A DNA stretch of 64,000 bases from Brachypodium distachyon (lineage: Eukaryota > Streptophyta > Magnoliopsida > Poales > Poaceae), in the NCBI RefSeq assembly GCF_000005505.3, contig NC_016131.3:74255855-74319854 (forward strand), given 5' to 3'. Positions 36,601 through 48,114 of the stretch are shown piece after piece (positions within the stretch are counted from its first letter, which is position 1; each line of letters starts with the position of its first letter). The translations under genes and the position numbers were made by a program. Below the pieces are notes generated by a model. The model saw only the letters and a list, made by a program, of their open reading frames with translations. It did not search any database and was not told where the DNA came from.

Positions 36601-37495
36601 TTTGTCCACATCCATAGGTTTGGATCCATTCTTAGGATCTGATGCAGAGTCAGCCCCCTTGTCTGGCTTAGCTTCATCAGTATCTCCCGTTTGTTCAATT
36701 GAACCGACAACCTTGACATATCAATAACAGATACGAGGCACAATAAGTTGTACTGGACAAAGCGTCCTCATTAGGTATCTTGCATACCAATTAACAAGCA
36801 AAAGTTGCATGACAACATAATTTCACAATGCAGAAATTTCCAGCACTTGAAAAGTTCAGTTTTCCAGTCAACTCACAATGCCTGTAACCAAGGCTCAGAC
36901 GAACCAACACCAATAGCTAAATAGCAAATCTGGGCCATTACACAGGCTTGAACCATGAACTGACTTTGTCCCAGCACTAAATAAGTCAAGAGAAAACATG
37001 ACAGATATATCTATATAGCATGAAGTGCAACACTAGCGCTCTGACTTAAGATAGCTCCAAAGCTTAGAAATAAAGCACTAATCCGTCAACGGCCAGCAGA
37101 AACTTCCGCGGTTGCACTGAACACAAATTTAGCACAAACAGTGCCCAATTGCACTAAGTACAACATCCTGGTGACAATGAGACTCCCCGCCACATTCTAG
37201 GCACCTCGAAAGGAAAGAAGAAAAAAATCTGACCCAGCGTAATTCGAAGACGGTGGTTTCAGAGCAGTAAACTGCAAAAGGAGCATTTCTCTCACCGAGG
37301 GGAAGACGGATTTGGGGGTGTCGTCGCCCGCGTAGCCCGCCTTGCAGCTGTACGAGCCCACGTCGATAACGATGGCCGAGACCTCGTCTGCGGGAGGGAA
37401 CAAGCGAAACGGCGCGGCGGGTGAGGGAGATCTCCAGGGTTTAGGGTTTAGCAAGGGCGGGAGTGGGGGCGAGAGATCTTACCGCCGCCGTACAT
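30607..37495 (-). CDS. ARP4: Actin-related protein 4, 20 exons
   Basis: ARP4 is a nuclear actin-fold subunit shared by the INO80, SWR1 and NuA4 chromatin complexes. Exons on the minus strand: 37495-37483, 37387-37296, 36711-36538, 36445-36372, 35967-35887, 35179-35119, 35047-34998, 34555-34501, 34029-33952, 33877-33824, 33295-33242, 33153-33093, 32772-32721, 32132-32066, 31857-31798, 31709-31647, 31504-31442, 31025-30961, 30809-30741 and 30652-30607. They join to 443 residues, the length I recall for the rice protein. Visible motifs: phosphate 1 loop [17 protein letters not shown]; the hydrophilic ARP4 insert ([18 protein letters not shown]); phosphate 2 loop [14 protein letters not shown]; adenosine motif [28 protein letters not shown] and the terminal [14 protein letters not shown]. 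The last exon is easy to miss because a stop codon sits across the exon 19 donor. Confidence 0.95.
34124..34340. mobile_element. MITE with TTCTTTTCGGCTTC termini in an ARP4 intron
   Basis: GGATGCCAGTTCTTTTCGGC at the left is mirrored by GCCGAAAAGAATGCACC at the right. GGCTTCTCC and GGAGAAGCC recur in both orientations inside. It lies in the intron between the exons at 34555-34501 and 34029-33952. A hAT-type MITE is the best guess; no clear 8-base target duplication was confirmed. Confidence 0.65.
35730..35791. mobile_element. Short Stowaway MITE in an ARP4 intron
   Basis: ACTCCCTCCGGCCAG and CTGGCCGGAGGGAGT are perfect inverted ends around about 30 bases, flanked by TA-rich sequence. It lies between the exons at 35967-35887 and 35179-35119. 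Confidence 0.85.
36100..36122 (-). other. G-quadruplex-forming tract in an ARP4 intron
   Basis: The plus strand has four C runs of four to six bases separated by single A residues. ARP4 is transcribed from the minus strand, so the pre-mRNA carries GGGG-T-GGGGG-T-GGGGGG-T-GGGG, which fits the G-quadruplex consensus with one-base loops. It lies in the intron between the exons at 36445-36372 and 35967-35887. Confidence 0.7.
37437..37450 (-). promoter_or_regulatory. Telo-box motifs in ARP4 intron 1
   Basis: Two overlapping copies of the telo-box (TAAACCCTAAACCC on the minus strand) lie in the first ARP4 intron, 45-58 bases downstream of the ATG. This motif is common near the start of plant genes for growth and chromatin functions, often in leader introns. 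Confidence 0.5.
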
Positions 37496-37910
37496 GGCTG
37501 TAGATCCGGAGAGAGAGAGGGCTCGGCGAGCGGGCGCGCGCGCGGGAGCGGGGTTTGCGTCGAGCAAGGCGGAGAAACCCTAGCTCGCCGGAGACGGAGA
37601 AGGGGGTGGGGTTTCGCTTCGCGTGTTCTTCACGTGCTAATATGACGCTTGCGTGGTTTATTCTAAAGGGATCTGGCCCACTTGTCAGTGGAAGGGTTCT
37701 GCTTACTCTACTTGGATGATATGCTAGTCCTTTTTGCTTGCCGCGGTTCGAAGTCAGAACTCGAACCACTGCCTCTGTGTCAAACATTGAGCAAATTCAT
37801 AAGACAGTGTTGATATTTTGTAGAAATTGATAGATTCCATAATTTTGGTTTAGAATTTTTTTTAAACATGTTATTTAGAGGAGACGACCCATCATCGTGT
37901 GCATCCTTTC

Positions 37911-38600
37911 AGGGCATCTCCACTCCTTATTTCACAACTAGAGCATAAGTCTCACCTCATATATTATATATAGCAAACTAGAAATTCCAAAATGTTTAAG
38001 ACCCAGTCTTGGTTTTAATGTGAGGTCCAAATGTTACGGTCGTTAGGACTAGAGTCCACATGTCATAGATAACTATAAGGCTCATCTATTATGTTTTAGA
38101 CTAAAATGCATTGGAGGTCAAAAATTTATTTTAAAGGTGCCAAATTAGTGCCTAAATTTTCCATTAAGAAAAGTTAGTCCCTAAATTTTGAAAATGGATG
38201 TTCGAATCCTAATCCTTTCTTAAGTTGTTCATCACAAGTTCTAAGTGTGTATTTGGTCTAAAAGGTTAGATAGGTTCTGAAATCAAAAGGTGTTGACAAT
38301 TATATTTCTCCGATGGGTCTGAAATCAGAGCGACGCTACAGTGAATGCACAATCTCTAGAGTTACTTAATTATATTAAGATGAAAAACACATTACACCGC
38401 ACAAACGTTCATATAGCCCAGGATGGGAGCTGTATCCGAGACCTTACACAGCTCCGAGGCAATAAATAGTATGTTCCATGTGAATTATAAGGGATGAGAT
38501 TTGGGAAATCTGCCGAAGCGAATAGAAATTTGGAGGGAGAACATGGGATAGGGAATCCCAATATATGAGATTTTGGGGAAGCTCTTGGAGATGCTCTAAG
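37911..38600. mobile_element. Possible MITE with GCATCTCCA-type termini
   Basis: AGGGCATCTCCACTCC at the left and CTTGGAGATGCTCTAAG at the right form an inverted pair of the common plant motif TTAGAGCATCTCCAA. A second copy, TTAGAGCATCTTCAAGAG, starts at 38605. The interior has no coding potential. End matching is short, so the boundaries are uncertain. Confidence 0.4.
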
Positions 38601-41063
38601 GCGTTAGAGCATCTTCAAGAGAGTTCTCATCACATTTCCTATAGTCAAATTTGAGGATTCTGGCCTAAAAAGCCCTAACAGATGCCCCATCGCATTCCCT
38701 GGTTGGACAACTTGGTATGCATGCTAATTCATCGGAGAAATGCACCACCATACACACACGTGACATGCATGCGGTTGCAACTAATATTGCAGCTATCAAT
38801 TCATAAATTGCCAAACAACCAAACGTGAAATGTTTCCCGAATCGGATTACAAGTTTTTCCTTTACCAAAACTTAAAGAGAAATCCAGCGCAAAGAAGAAA
38901 AAGAAAAAAAAAACTTAAAGAGAAATGATTTATTAACTTAACTTTTGGGGTCCTACTATGCAATAGTTGGTCAAAATCTACTTAAATCTCAATTGTAAGC
39001 GAGACACATGATCTTTACCGAAGGTCAAAATAATAATAATTTAAACCTGATAAAAATTAAAAATTGCAATCCCTAATAAACTAATAACTTTATCTTCTGT
39101 GAATGTTAAGCAACGTGGGCTATCCATATGTTGATGATATTTTTATTGGGTGGCGTACAACAACTAAACTCTAGAAGTTTCGAGGATGCAAAAGCATTAA
39201 TTGCCATCTTATATATTAGTCGTATTGCTAAATAGTGAAATCATGAACGTTCCAAAACAAGTTAATGTGCATAAATTGCAAAGTGTCTAAAATTCTAACT
39301 TTTTCAGTACCATGAAACCGCTACCTCTGTGCAGAGTTTGTTATGGTTAATTATGTTTTGATCCGAGTTAATTTAGTATGATAAATGTATGCATGGCACA
39401 ACACAACGTCAAAGTTGATAAGCCTCTAAATGCTAACGGAAAACTGGCCTTACATGAAATCCACCTGCCGTAGAAAATTATGAGATGAGTAGTGCATCAA
39501 CACTCATACACACAAACTGAAAATGAAATCTATCTCAACAATTAATATATTAAACATGGTTATTAAAATTCATTAAATAGACCAAAGAAATTCAAAATCA
39601 CAATAAAAATAAATAATCTAACAAAATTCAAACACACAAACGGAAAATAGTGATAAACATAACTGCGAGATCTATCCAATGATCAAATTCTGCATTATGT
39701 ACATATTTTCCTGATTTATTCCGTCATGTTCCTTTCAATCCAGGCGGTTCCACCTAATGACTATTTCATTCCAAATCGGTATTACCAAACTGTTCTCGAC
39801 AATAAATCAATTAACTAAAAATAACTAAAATTTGGAATTCCTCGGGGTATGACGTAGCTGGTGGAGTAGCGTTGGTCCATTTTGCCGTTCTTTCCCGTCA
39901 GCAAAGCGAATTCGGACAGATTAGAATAACTATGAATCAACTTCCAAAGATGATCGTTGAGAACTGAACTATACATTGCGATGCCGTCACCCATCGCATC
40001 AAAAGGCTAGCAAAGTATACAACTGTTCTCTTCATCGGAGAGAGAGGAGACGACGGTCTCACGCGTCAGATTTTGTTTTTGAAACAGTTTTTTGGAATCT
40101 ATTTCGAATTGGATCTCATTAATTAGTTAATTTTGTTTCCTTGAAATCGTCAAAAACCAAAACACATAGAGTTGATCGTCCTTGTATTACATCCTAGATG
40201 ATTAGACTTGCATGCATGCATTTTTTTGGATTGGAGCATAAACAAATGTCGTCTGCTGCCTTTCTCCTTCCGCTTTTTCTAAACCGGGTTTTTCTCTCGC
40301 TTCTCTGGTGCCTGTGTAGTGTACCTGAACACGGAAGGGTAGGGCCGGCAAAGGAAGTTGTGTAGTGAATCGCAATGTACAAAAAAAGTAGATGGAAAGC
40401 TGGACAAGGGCTCTGGGATGGGATATGGCTGCACGGAGAAGCAAGCCACCACATGATCTCTTATGTTTTTTTCACCGGGATTGTGGACTATTTTCGGTTT
40501 CTATATTCGTGTTATTCTAGATGATCAATGGAGTTGCATTTACTGTGGTTTGTTCATTCTTTGATTAACACGGAGCGTGTAGCTGCACCCACTGATCAAC
40601 CTACACACTACCTCAGAAAAAAAAACGGGATTTTTTTTTGTCCTGGGCCCCTCTGACGTATCTCTCATGAGGCCCTTTGCACGTGCACACGAAAAAATCT
40701 CAAAGCAATAAGACGTTGAACTTGAACCTATGCCAATATACTCATGAACCGTACAAGCATCAAAACAAAATCTCGGAGAGCCGAGTGTTGTCGGACGATA
40801 GGGCGAACTGTTTGAGCCAATATATCAGGCAAGCCTCAAAACAAAATCTCAAACCAGTTGCTGATTCACCCGCAAGGCCCATGCATGGTCTCGGAAAAGC
40901 ACATTCGGGATATTCATAGGTCATGAGTCACTAAAGCTGGATGGACTATCAAGTTTATCATAAGTTACTACAATATGGTGAATTATTCGGCAATACAAAA
41001 AAAATCGTGTGAATATACCTTTACAAACAATACATGATGCAACATTCGTATGATTAGATAAAG

Positions 41064-41246
41064 TACTCTCGCCATTTAGAATACAAGATGTATAAATTTT
41101 GTTGACCATAAGTTTGGTCAAGTTTATATATAGCAAAAAAAATATCAACATCTACAATGCCAAAGCAATCACTAGACTGATTATAAAATACGTATTTATA
41201 GTTGAACAAAAAATATATCTTGTATTATACTGTAAACGGAGGGAAA
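41064..41246. mobile_element. Stowaway-type MITE, about 180 bp
   Basis: Begins TACTCTCGCCATTTAG and ends TGTAAACGGAGGGAAAA. The arms ATACAAGATGTAT and ATATATCTTGTATTATAC are inverted copies. Inner text TTGACCATAAGTTTGGTCAA is typical of the larger Triticeae Stowaway families. Confidence 0.75.
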
Positions 41247-41308
41247 ATAAAAATAGAATACCAACATTCCTTACAACACAAAAATAAAAAGGCAAAAAGT
41301 ACAATAAA

Positions 41309-41380
41309 TGCCCTCACGCAGGATCGAACTACGGACCTTCAGTTTACAAGACTGACGCTCTACCACTGAGCTATAAGGGC
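41309..41380 (-). tRNA. tRNA-Thr (anticodon UGU)
   Basis: The minus strand gives a 72-base cloverleaf. The acceptor stem GCCCTTA pairs with the 3' end TGAGGGC with one mismatch or wobble and an A discriminator. The D-arm is TAGCTCAGTGGTAGAGC (A box). The anticodon arm is TCAGT-CTTGTAA-ACTGA with anticodon TGT at 41348-41346. The T-arm carries GGTTCGATCC-like AGTTCGATCCT (B box). No intron and no encoded CCA are present. It differs from the plastid tRNA-Thr(UGU) as I remember it, so a nuclear gene is most likely. A T-rich RNA polymerase III terminator lies just downstream on the minus strand (about 41296-41285). Confidence 0.93.
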
Positions 41381-41639
41381 TTCGGCTGCCTACGTTTCAG
41401 AATTTTCTCTATATATAGAGACGGATAAGCAAGAGCAAGATAGCAATCTTTACGCATACCAATGGTCTGCGATGCTCTACACGAAAACCTGCGTACCTGC
41501 ATTCGTAAGCAACAGACAAACTGGGGAGCCAAAAATTTCATGATTCACCTCGTTGTGTTTTGATCGATACATTACACTCATGTGTCACAAGTTAAGTTCG
41601 TCACTTGGAGACTGTACAAAAAGCAAAGACAGCCGACGA

Positions 41640-43706
41640 TCACTTCCCGTTCCAGGTCTGAGCTCTCTTCCTGGCCAGGAACATGACCATCCGGGGGAAG
41701 AAGTTCTTCTTCTGCCTCGCGTCGGCGTCCTCCGCCGCCGCCAACGCCGCGGGCGTCATGTCGGCCGACCTCGGCCCATGCATGTACCCTCCCCTCGGGC
41801 TCAGTATGTGCGGGTTGCTCCCGCCGCGGTTGTCGAAGGTGGAGATCTCAGCGAGCCCCGCGCGCGGCGACGCCGTCTCGGAGCGCCGGTGGTTGGCCTG
41901 CCACCGCCTCAGCTCCTGCTCTGCCGCGGCCTTGCCGGACTCCGCCTCCTCCGCCTCCACTGTTGCTGCGAGCAGCGCCTGCCTCCTCTGCTCGCTCTGC
42001 CTCGCGACCAGCGCCAGGTGCTCCAGGCTCCGCACCTCCGCGTCCTTGGCCTCCTGGATCTGCCTCACCGCCTCGCTCACCCGCTTCCCGGCGGTCTCTT
42101 CCGTCTCCCTCGCCCGCCGGCTCAGCTCCTCGTACTCCTCCGCCGCCAGCGCCACCACGCCGCCGTTGCCTTGGCTTTCCTCCGGCTGCTGCTGGTTCTG
42201 ATGCTGCAGCGCGTCCGCCGAGGCCGTGGCGGCCTCCGCCGCCGCGGCCGCCGCGAGGATCTCCCGCTTCACGGCCTCCAGCCGCGCCTCCACGGTCTGG
42301 ACCGCCGCCCTGGCCACGCGCGCGTCTTCCCTGGCTCCGGCGACCTCCTCCTGCGCCGCCTTGGCGCGCGCCTTCGCCTGCTCCACTTCTCGCCCCGCCT
42401 CGCTGAGCTGTTCGGCCGTCGTCTCGCTCTCCCCCGCTGTCGCCTGCGCCGCGGCGAGCTCCGCGGTCACCCGGCCCAGCTCCTCCTCCAGCGACGCCGG
42501 AGACGACGAGCTGGCCGTGGCCGTCTCTTTGTTCTTTCGCAGCGCGGCGAGCTCTGCCTTCTCCTTCTCCAGGTCGGCGCGAAGAGACGCGGCCGCCACG
42601 CGAAGGATCCTGGCCTCGTCCTTGGCCTTCTCCAAGCTCGCCTTCACCTCCTCGACTTCCTCCTTCGTCTTCCCCATCACTCCCGGCGCCGCAGTCTCCG
42701 AGGCTCCTTGGACGGCGCGCGCGAACAGCTCGGCTCGGAGGCTCGCGAGCAGATCGGAAGCCGCGGCGACCTTAGCCTCGAGGTCGCCGGCCGCGACCAG
42801 CTCATCCCTCAGCCTCCTGGCCTCCATCTCGCCCTGCTCCAGCTCCGTCTGCCACTGCACCTTATCCTCCTGCCACGCCATCGCCGCCCGCATCCTCCTC
42901 TCCTCCGCCGCGTCATGGGCTGCGCGCGCGGCGTCCAGCTCCTCCCTCAGCGCGGCGAGCTCGGCGGCGGCGCCCCGCACGGCCTGTCCGGCCTCCGCCG
43001 CCTCGCCGGTCGTCTCCTTCGCCCGGGTCCTCGCCGCGTCGGCGTCCCGCTCCTGGCGCAGCGCGTCGAGCTCGGCGCGCACGGAGCGGAGGTCGGCGAG
43101 GGCGGCGGCGTGGCGGTCCCGGACGGCGTCGAGCTCGCTCCTGGCGGCGGCGCGCTCGCGGGCGCCCTTCTCCGTCTTGCGCAGCCGAAGCTTGGCGAGC
43201 TCCGCGTCCTTGCGCGCCTGCGCCTCCGCGATCTGCGCGCGCTTGACGCTGAGCCACAGGTCGTCGATCTCCCCCGTGGCGCCCATGAGCTCCTGCACCG
43301 CCTCCGCCTTGCCGGCCTCCGCCTCCTGCGACCGCCGCTGGTACTCCGCCGCCTCCCCCTGCACCTTGTCCAGCTCCTCCTCAACCTGCCGCCGCCTCTG
43401 CACAATCCCCCAAATTCAAATCGAACCGCAGACACCAAATTCGTACTAATTCACAATGGCGCGTACGTGTATGGAATGGAGCAACAGACGCACCTCTTTC
43501 CAGTCGAGGATGCCGCCGAACTTGCCGACGGCGCCCTTGACGGAGTCTATGGGGGCCTTCCCGTCGATGACTTGGACGAAGCGGTCGGCGATCTCCGATG
43601 CCGTGTATTCGACGTCGCCGTCGTCGGAGCCCTCGAGCAGCGGCGTGGAGGGGCGGCGGCTGCTGCCTTCTTGCATGCTAGCAGCGGTGGCGGTGGCTTC
43701 CTCCAT
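41640..43706 (-). CDS. WEB-family (DUF827) coiled-coil protein
   Basis: WEB1 and PMI2 family proteins are long cytosolic coiled-coil proteins; founding members act in light-driven chloroplast movement. Two exons, 43706-43494 and 43397-41640, join in phase 0 to give 656 residues. The conserved start of the family is seen at about residues 33-71 (the [12 protein letters not shown] stretch, then [15 protein letters not shown]). Residues 72 to about 590 are almost continuous Ala/Glu/Arg-rich coiled coil, with [20 protein letters not shown] and [20 protein letters not shown] as examples. The C-terminus carries [20 protein letters not shown] and a basic [20 protein letters not shown] segment. The ATG at 43706 is used because an upstream extension has no ATG. 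Very high GC makes long antisense frames that are not genes. Which paralogue this is cannot be told. Confidence 0.88.
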
Positions 43707-44321
43707 CCCACAGCATAGGTGTAGGGCGTCGAAGAAACACCTCGCGACCACGCGCTGCACCCAGGAAGAAGAACAACACAAGCTATGAATGGAATCGAAG
43801 AGTACAGCTCTCAGATTTATGTCTCTCGCAACGCAATGCACAGGCCGAGAACTTTTAAATCTAGAACCTGGATCGTTCCTTGTATTGCCGTTCCAATTGA
43901 GCTCGCTGTTGGCGCAGGGAAGCCCGTGGACGATGGAGAGAGGGAGAGGGGGAGAGGAGATTTTGGGGGCGAGCTAGTTTTGGTTCCGGGAGAGGGATGG
44001 AGGACGGAGGAGGGAGACTCTTCCGGGAGAGTGTGGCCGGGAGAGAATGGCGCGCGCGAGCCGCGGAGAGCACGAGATTTGGTTGGCGCTGGGCCGTCGG
44101 ATCACTATCCCGGCCTCCGCTGGCGCTGCAGGCTCCTGGGCCGCACGTTTGGGATCGATCGGGACACGTTTGGAGCCTTTCAAGCCCAAACGAAGCCGCA
44201 GGACAGAACCCCAGTGTGTGTCCGTGTCGCCGCTGAGTCCACAGCTCGCCCGCCTGCCCGCCCACCGGATCGAGCTGCCGCGCCGCGCTCGCGCGGGTTA
44301 GGGGGAGGTCGCCGGGGAAGG
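43707..44321. promoter_or_regulatory. Shared divergent promoter region, 615 bp
   Basis: The WEB-family gene (minus) and the gene at 44322 (plus) are head to head with 615 bases between their start codons, so both leaders and promoters must fit here. A TTTAAAAG element on the minus strand near 43851-43858 could serve the WEB gene. The plus-side half is GC-rich and TATA-less, with CCCAAACG and several GGGAGAG runs. Confidence 0.5.
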
Positions 44322-47302
44322 ATGAGGCCCGCGGCGGCTGCGGCCGCGTCCGTGCTGCACGCGCCGCGGCGCGCGCTCGGTGGGGCGGCTTCCATGGTCG
44401 CCGCCCGCTGCGGCGCCTCCCCTTCGGTCGCCGCCGCCGCCACCGCTTACGGTGAGGAGACCGCGGTGTTTCGTTGGTTCGTTCGCGGTTTTTTTTACCC
44501 GTCTCCTGCTATCTAAATTTCGCTTGATTCGAGGAACTGAGTGGTACGCGCCGTTTAGGCGTTTAGAGGGGCGCGGGCAAAATGATGCATCATAACAAAG
44601 CACAGAACAGGAGATGTTTCCTTGCTGGGATTCTGCTGCCTGTGGGATTATATTCAGGAACCCAGTTGGATGCGTAATGTCGTTGTGGCCCTAGACTCCG
44701 TAGCCCTACTTCTGAACCTCGATTCAGGAACTTGTGATTACTCTTTACTTCTTTATTAGGAGGTTGTTCCGCAGAATCCGTGTATGTCAAGTTGCAGCTT
44801 AATATAGTGCACATTGTATCTATGCTGGACCCTTCTAATGCCTACTGTTTGCAGCATGATCCATGTAATTAATCAGCATTGTATTGCTTGCTCCCTTTCC
44901 TTTTGTGTTCGCCCAGGTTTCTCATAGTTTTTCCCCCTGCTGAAATTCAGATCATGTGTCGTTTGTCAAGGAAATCGCCGCAACTGATCCACCGGAGCAT
45001 CTTAACTCTTTACTGAGCGTGCTTCAAGCACGAGGTAGGACTTCACATATATCTCAGTAAGATCGTGTTGTGGGACAATGATTAATTATTGGGTTTCAGC
45101 AGCAACGACTGCCACCTAATTAGCTCTATTAAATCTAGTAGCACTTCGAATTTGAACTATTAATGAGGTGGTGGCTAGAATAGCACCAGCTAGACAAAGT
45201 ATGCTGTTAATATTATATATCTTGGACTCTCTTGACCTTGTTGTCGAAAATTCATTGGACAGGCGAAAAGATAGTTTCTCCTGGAGCTAAAAGAGGTCTG
45301 ATCCCACTTGTTGTTCCCTTGTCAGAAAGCCCAGAAGGTTTGGAGCGTTCTAAACGGAATTATTCACTTGGGAACCGATTATAAACATTATGATATAATC
45401 TCAGAAGCCTGATATTATTAGTCCAAATGCAGGTAATTTAACATCCCTGCTGAGATGGCCAACTGCTCCGAGGGGGTTAGTTGCCCCTCCATATACTCTT
45501 ATTTTATTTTCATTGTACATCATGAACTAGTATCTAAATGATCAGTATGTGTACATCTGCTTGTCCTTCAGGATGGAAATGCCTGTAGTGGAAGTTCGTA
45601 ATCATGGGCTATGGCTTTTGGCTAAGAATGTAAGCTTATATTTCTGCGCGCTGATAATCTTTCAGTTTACTACATGTGCACATGCGATACATTTCCTGTT
45701 TACATTTGTACTCATATTTATCAGGTCAACCAATATATTCACAGAATACTTGTCGAGGCAGATGCTAGTGCTGAGAATGGTGATGATTTATGGTCTGCCG
45801 TAGGGGAAGCTGGTATAAACCTTTACAAAAAAGGTGATTTCAAAGAGGCGCAGCTGGCAGATCTTGATGTTTATTTATTGAAGAAGGTTGATAGATACAC
45901 CTCAGTTTGTAACTACTTAGCTGAAGGACAAATTCCTTACTGGTACTTCACTGTAGGTTGGACTCTTCCCGGATATCATAGAGAGGAAAGCATCACGCCA
46001 TCTAGAAATAGGAGATCAGGTAAACAATTAGCTTTTCCAGAGATACATTACCCATGTTTATGTGACAACGTTTAACATGCACTGTTTTTTTCCTTCAGGT
46101 GTCAGCTCTTATTACTGGAGAATTCTACACCAGAGATCAATTTCCTGGATTTGGAAGACCCTTTGTGTTCAACTCACACATTTTAAAAAGGTGATGATTT
46201 ATCATTTGCTGTATGGTACAATCATACAATATATTAATCAGCAGTAGTATCTGGTAGTTGGCTATTGCATGCTCTATCAAGTAGTATCTATTTTTCTTTC
46301 TTTTTCTGCGAATATATCAAGTAGTATCAACAGACTAGTAGTCACTGTGTAGTTATACTTTGCATGAGCATGCAGCGTTTGCTGGTGAGTGGTGCTCCAT
46401 TGCCAAGTCTTACTGTTCTGCTACACCTTTAGTTGTGCTAGATTAAACTGACTAGAATGCAACTGTTGCAAAATATCGATTGCTATCAGATGGCATATAC
46501 TCTCAACTAAGTTCTGAATTGATAAGTATCTTCTTATGGTATAAAGTTCGTAAAAAAAAATAAGCGTAAGAAGTTCTTAACATTGTGAACAAATAACAAT
46601 GCAATAGGTGCATGTGTATGTGTAACCGCTCTGTCATACAACTAAGGCACCATTTCAATTGTAGAAGTGTCTGAATAAAATTTTCTGGTGTGCATACAAA
46701 TAAGTGGCCTTCCTGATATGTTTGTTGGTTTGTTATTCTAAGAGTTGGACGTACATCTGAAGCCAAAGAGTCAGCTCGAGTGGCTTTGAAGTCGCCATGG
46801 TGGTCACTAGGCTGTAGATATGAAGTATGATTTCTCCTGCATTTATTTCCATTTTCTATTTTGTTTGCATGCCTCTCTCACCATGCAAAATTTCTCCTGT
46901 TTTCCTTTTGCCATTCCTCTTCATGTTTTGCTTCTGTGAGACAGGAGGCGGCTGAATTAGCGGGGTGGGAGGATGAGCAAATCGAGTTTATAAGAGAAAA
47001 GGTAACCGAGGAGGGCAAGCGTGACGATCTGAAGAAAGGGAAGGCTCCAGAGCAGGTTTCTAATGACAAGCTCCTTAAACCTCTCCACATCGTTTTGTGC
47101 ACTTCATCACCTATGCTGTTTCCCCACAAATTCAGTTACACAAGCTGCTTGAACACTGCAGGTGGTTCTTGATGAGGCGGCATTTCTAATGGATTTGGCC
47201 ACCGTGGATGGTAATTGGGACGACGTGGTGGACCGGATCGCTGAATGTTATAGAGAAGCTGGGATCCACGACATTGCAAAGTTCATCGCTTACAGAGAAT
47301 AA
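44322..47302 (+). CDS. Conserved plant protein with probable organelle-targeting N-terminus, function unknown
   Basis: Eleven exons join to 346 residues: 44322-44451, 44951-45034, 45263-45337, 45433-45475, 45572-45629, 45725-45886, 45957-46019, 46099-46190, 46743-46824, 46945-47055 and 47162-47302. The first 43 residues are rich in Ala, Ser and Arg without acids (ASVLHAPRRALGGAASMVAA), typical of a chloroplast or mitochondrial transit peptide. The body is well ordered and acidic overall: FVKEIAATDPPEHL, EKIVSPGAKRGLIPLVVPLS, EVRNHGLWLLAKNVNQYIHR, GLFPDIIERKASRHLEIGDQ, ARVALKSPWWSLGCRYEEAA and VDRIAECYREAGIHDIAKFI. The helical periodicity could indicate a TPR-like repeat fold, but no named domain is recognised. 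The 70-base intron 45887-45956 is easy to misread as coding. The region 45674-46075 is open in another frame, which hides the true splice. Confidence 0.85.
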
Positions 47303-48114
47303 GAATATGTCCCTCTTGAGAAATTTAGAGACTGGTTGCACACAGATCTTTGGTTTAGAGTTAGCTTTTGTAAGTGAGAAATAATTGCGGCCTGTTAATC
47401 TTCTGTGCGTTTGCATCGCATAAGTGAAAATGATGTCACTGATTCCTCCAGGATGCTGCACCTCTATTTTATTTTATTTGAATTTCATTTTTCTCGTCTA
47501 TGCATGAATTCGCTGAAAGTATTAACATTCATAATCAATGCGGAGTATGTCATGCTTTTGAGTATTATCGTTGATTCTAGCCCAGAAAAAAGGAAACCCT
47601 GTGATTGATGCAACATTTTATTGTCTGGTCCTTCTGTTATCAACTCTCCCGAATTTGGAGAAGAGGCTAGTTTGAGTGCATTGCCTGTTAGTTGTTAGCC
47701 GTATCTAAACACATTGCCGAATTTCCACTTCTATTTCTAACCAGCTTAACAATTTCAGCTGACTGCCTTCGCGGGCCCACCTGTAAGGCACAGATTGCGA
47801 GCGAGCAACGGCAAACGGAGAAGGCGGGTGTTGTGTTGTATATAAACCACGCAAGCTTCTGTTCGGCTGTTCCATTCAGAAGAATTTATTTCAGATACCG
47901 CATCCCCTACGACGCTCGTCTCCTCCTTCCCGGCCCGAGATAAATCCTCGGAAACCCAAACCCTACCCAGGTTGGTCCGTCGATCTCATCCCAACCTCCC
48001 CCTTCCGCCTCCCCTTCTCCTCCGCGGAATCGATCTGCTAATCAAAGTGTCGTCTCTGCTTGCTTGCTTGCACAGCTCGCATTGGGGGTGCGAATCCTGC
48101 GACGATCATACGGC
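47303..48114. other. 3' flank and upstream region of the SANT-domain gene
   Basis: The first part is the 3' untranslated region of the preceding gene. A TATA box at 47839-47846 and AAACCCTAC near 47956 mark the next promoter and leader. GT near 47971 and CTTGCACAG ending at 48074 could bound a short leader intron before the ATG at 48115. Confidence 0.4.
47839..47846 (+). promoter_or_regulatory. TATA box of the SANT-domain gene
   Basis: TATATAAA, a near-consensus plant TATA box, lies about 270 bases upstream of the ATG at 48115. Transcription would start around 47870-47880. Confidence 0.55.

Larger units (their letters stand above)
37496..41308. other. AT-rich intergenic region between ARP4 and tRNA-Thr
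   Basis: The first 150 bases are probably the ARP4 leader and promoter. The rest, about 3.6 kb, has no supported exon. It contains a possible MITE at 37911-38600 and a Stowaway at 41064-41246. Low-complexity A-rich runs are common. Confidence 0.45.

Noticed and set aside
37738..37780. A second tRNA-like motif (GGTTCGAAGTC and GAACTCGAACC)
   Set aside because: No cloverleaf can be formed around it; it is a short imperfect palindrome.
41553..43718. 721-residue open frame on the plus strand opposite the WEB-family gene
   Set aside because: It is the antisense shadow of a GC-rich coiled-coil gene. Composition is Leu/Arg/Pro-rich with no domain, and the minus strand has family motifs and a proper intron.
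43707..43841. Upstream extension of the WEB-family protein
   Set aside because: The extension opens at GTG rather than ATG, has no family similarity and would precede the well-placed ATG at 43706.
45887..45956. Coding continuation through the 44322-47302 gene at this point
   Set aside because: The frame is open but the protein after it stops resembling an ordered chain. Splicing AAGAAG/GTTGAT to TGTAG/GTTGGA restores a conserved-looking sequence and the right phase for the next exon.
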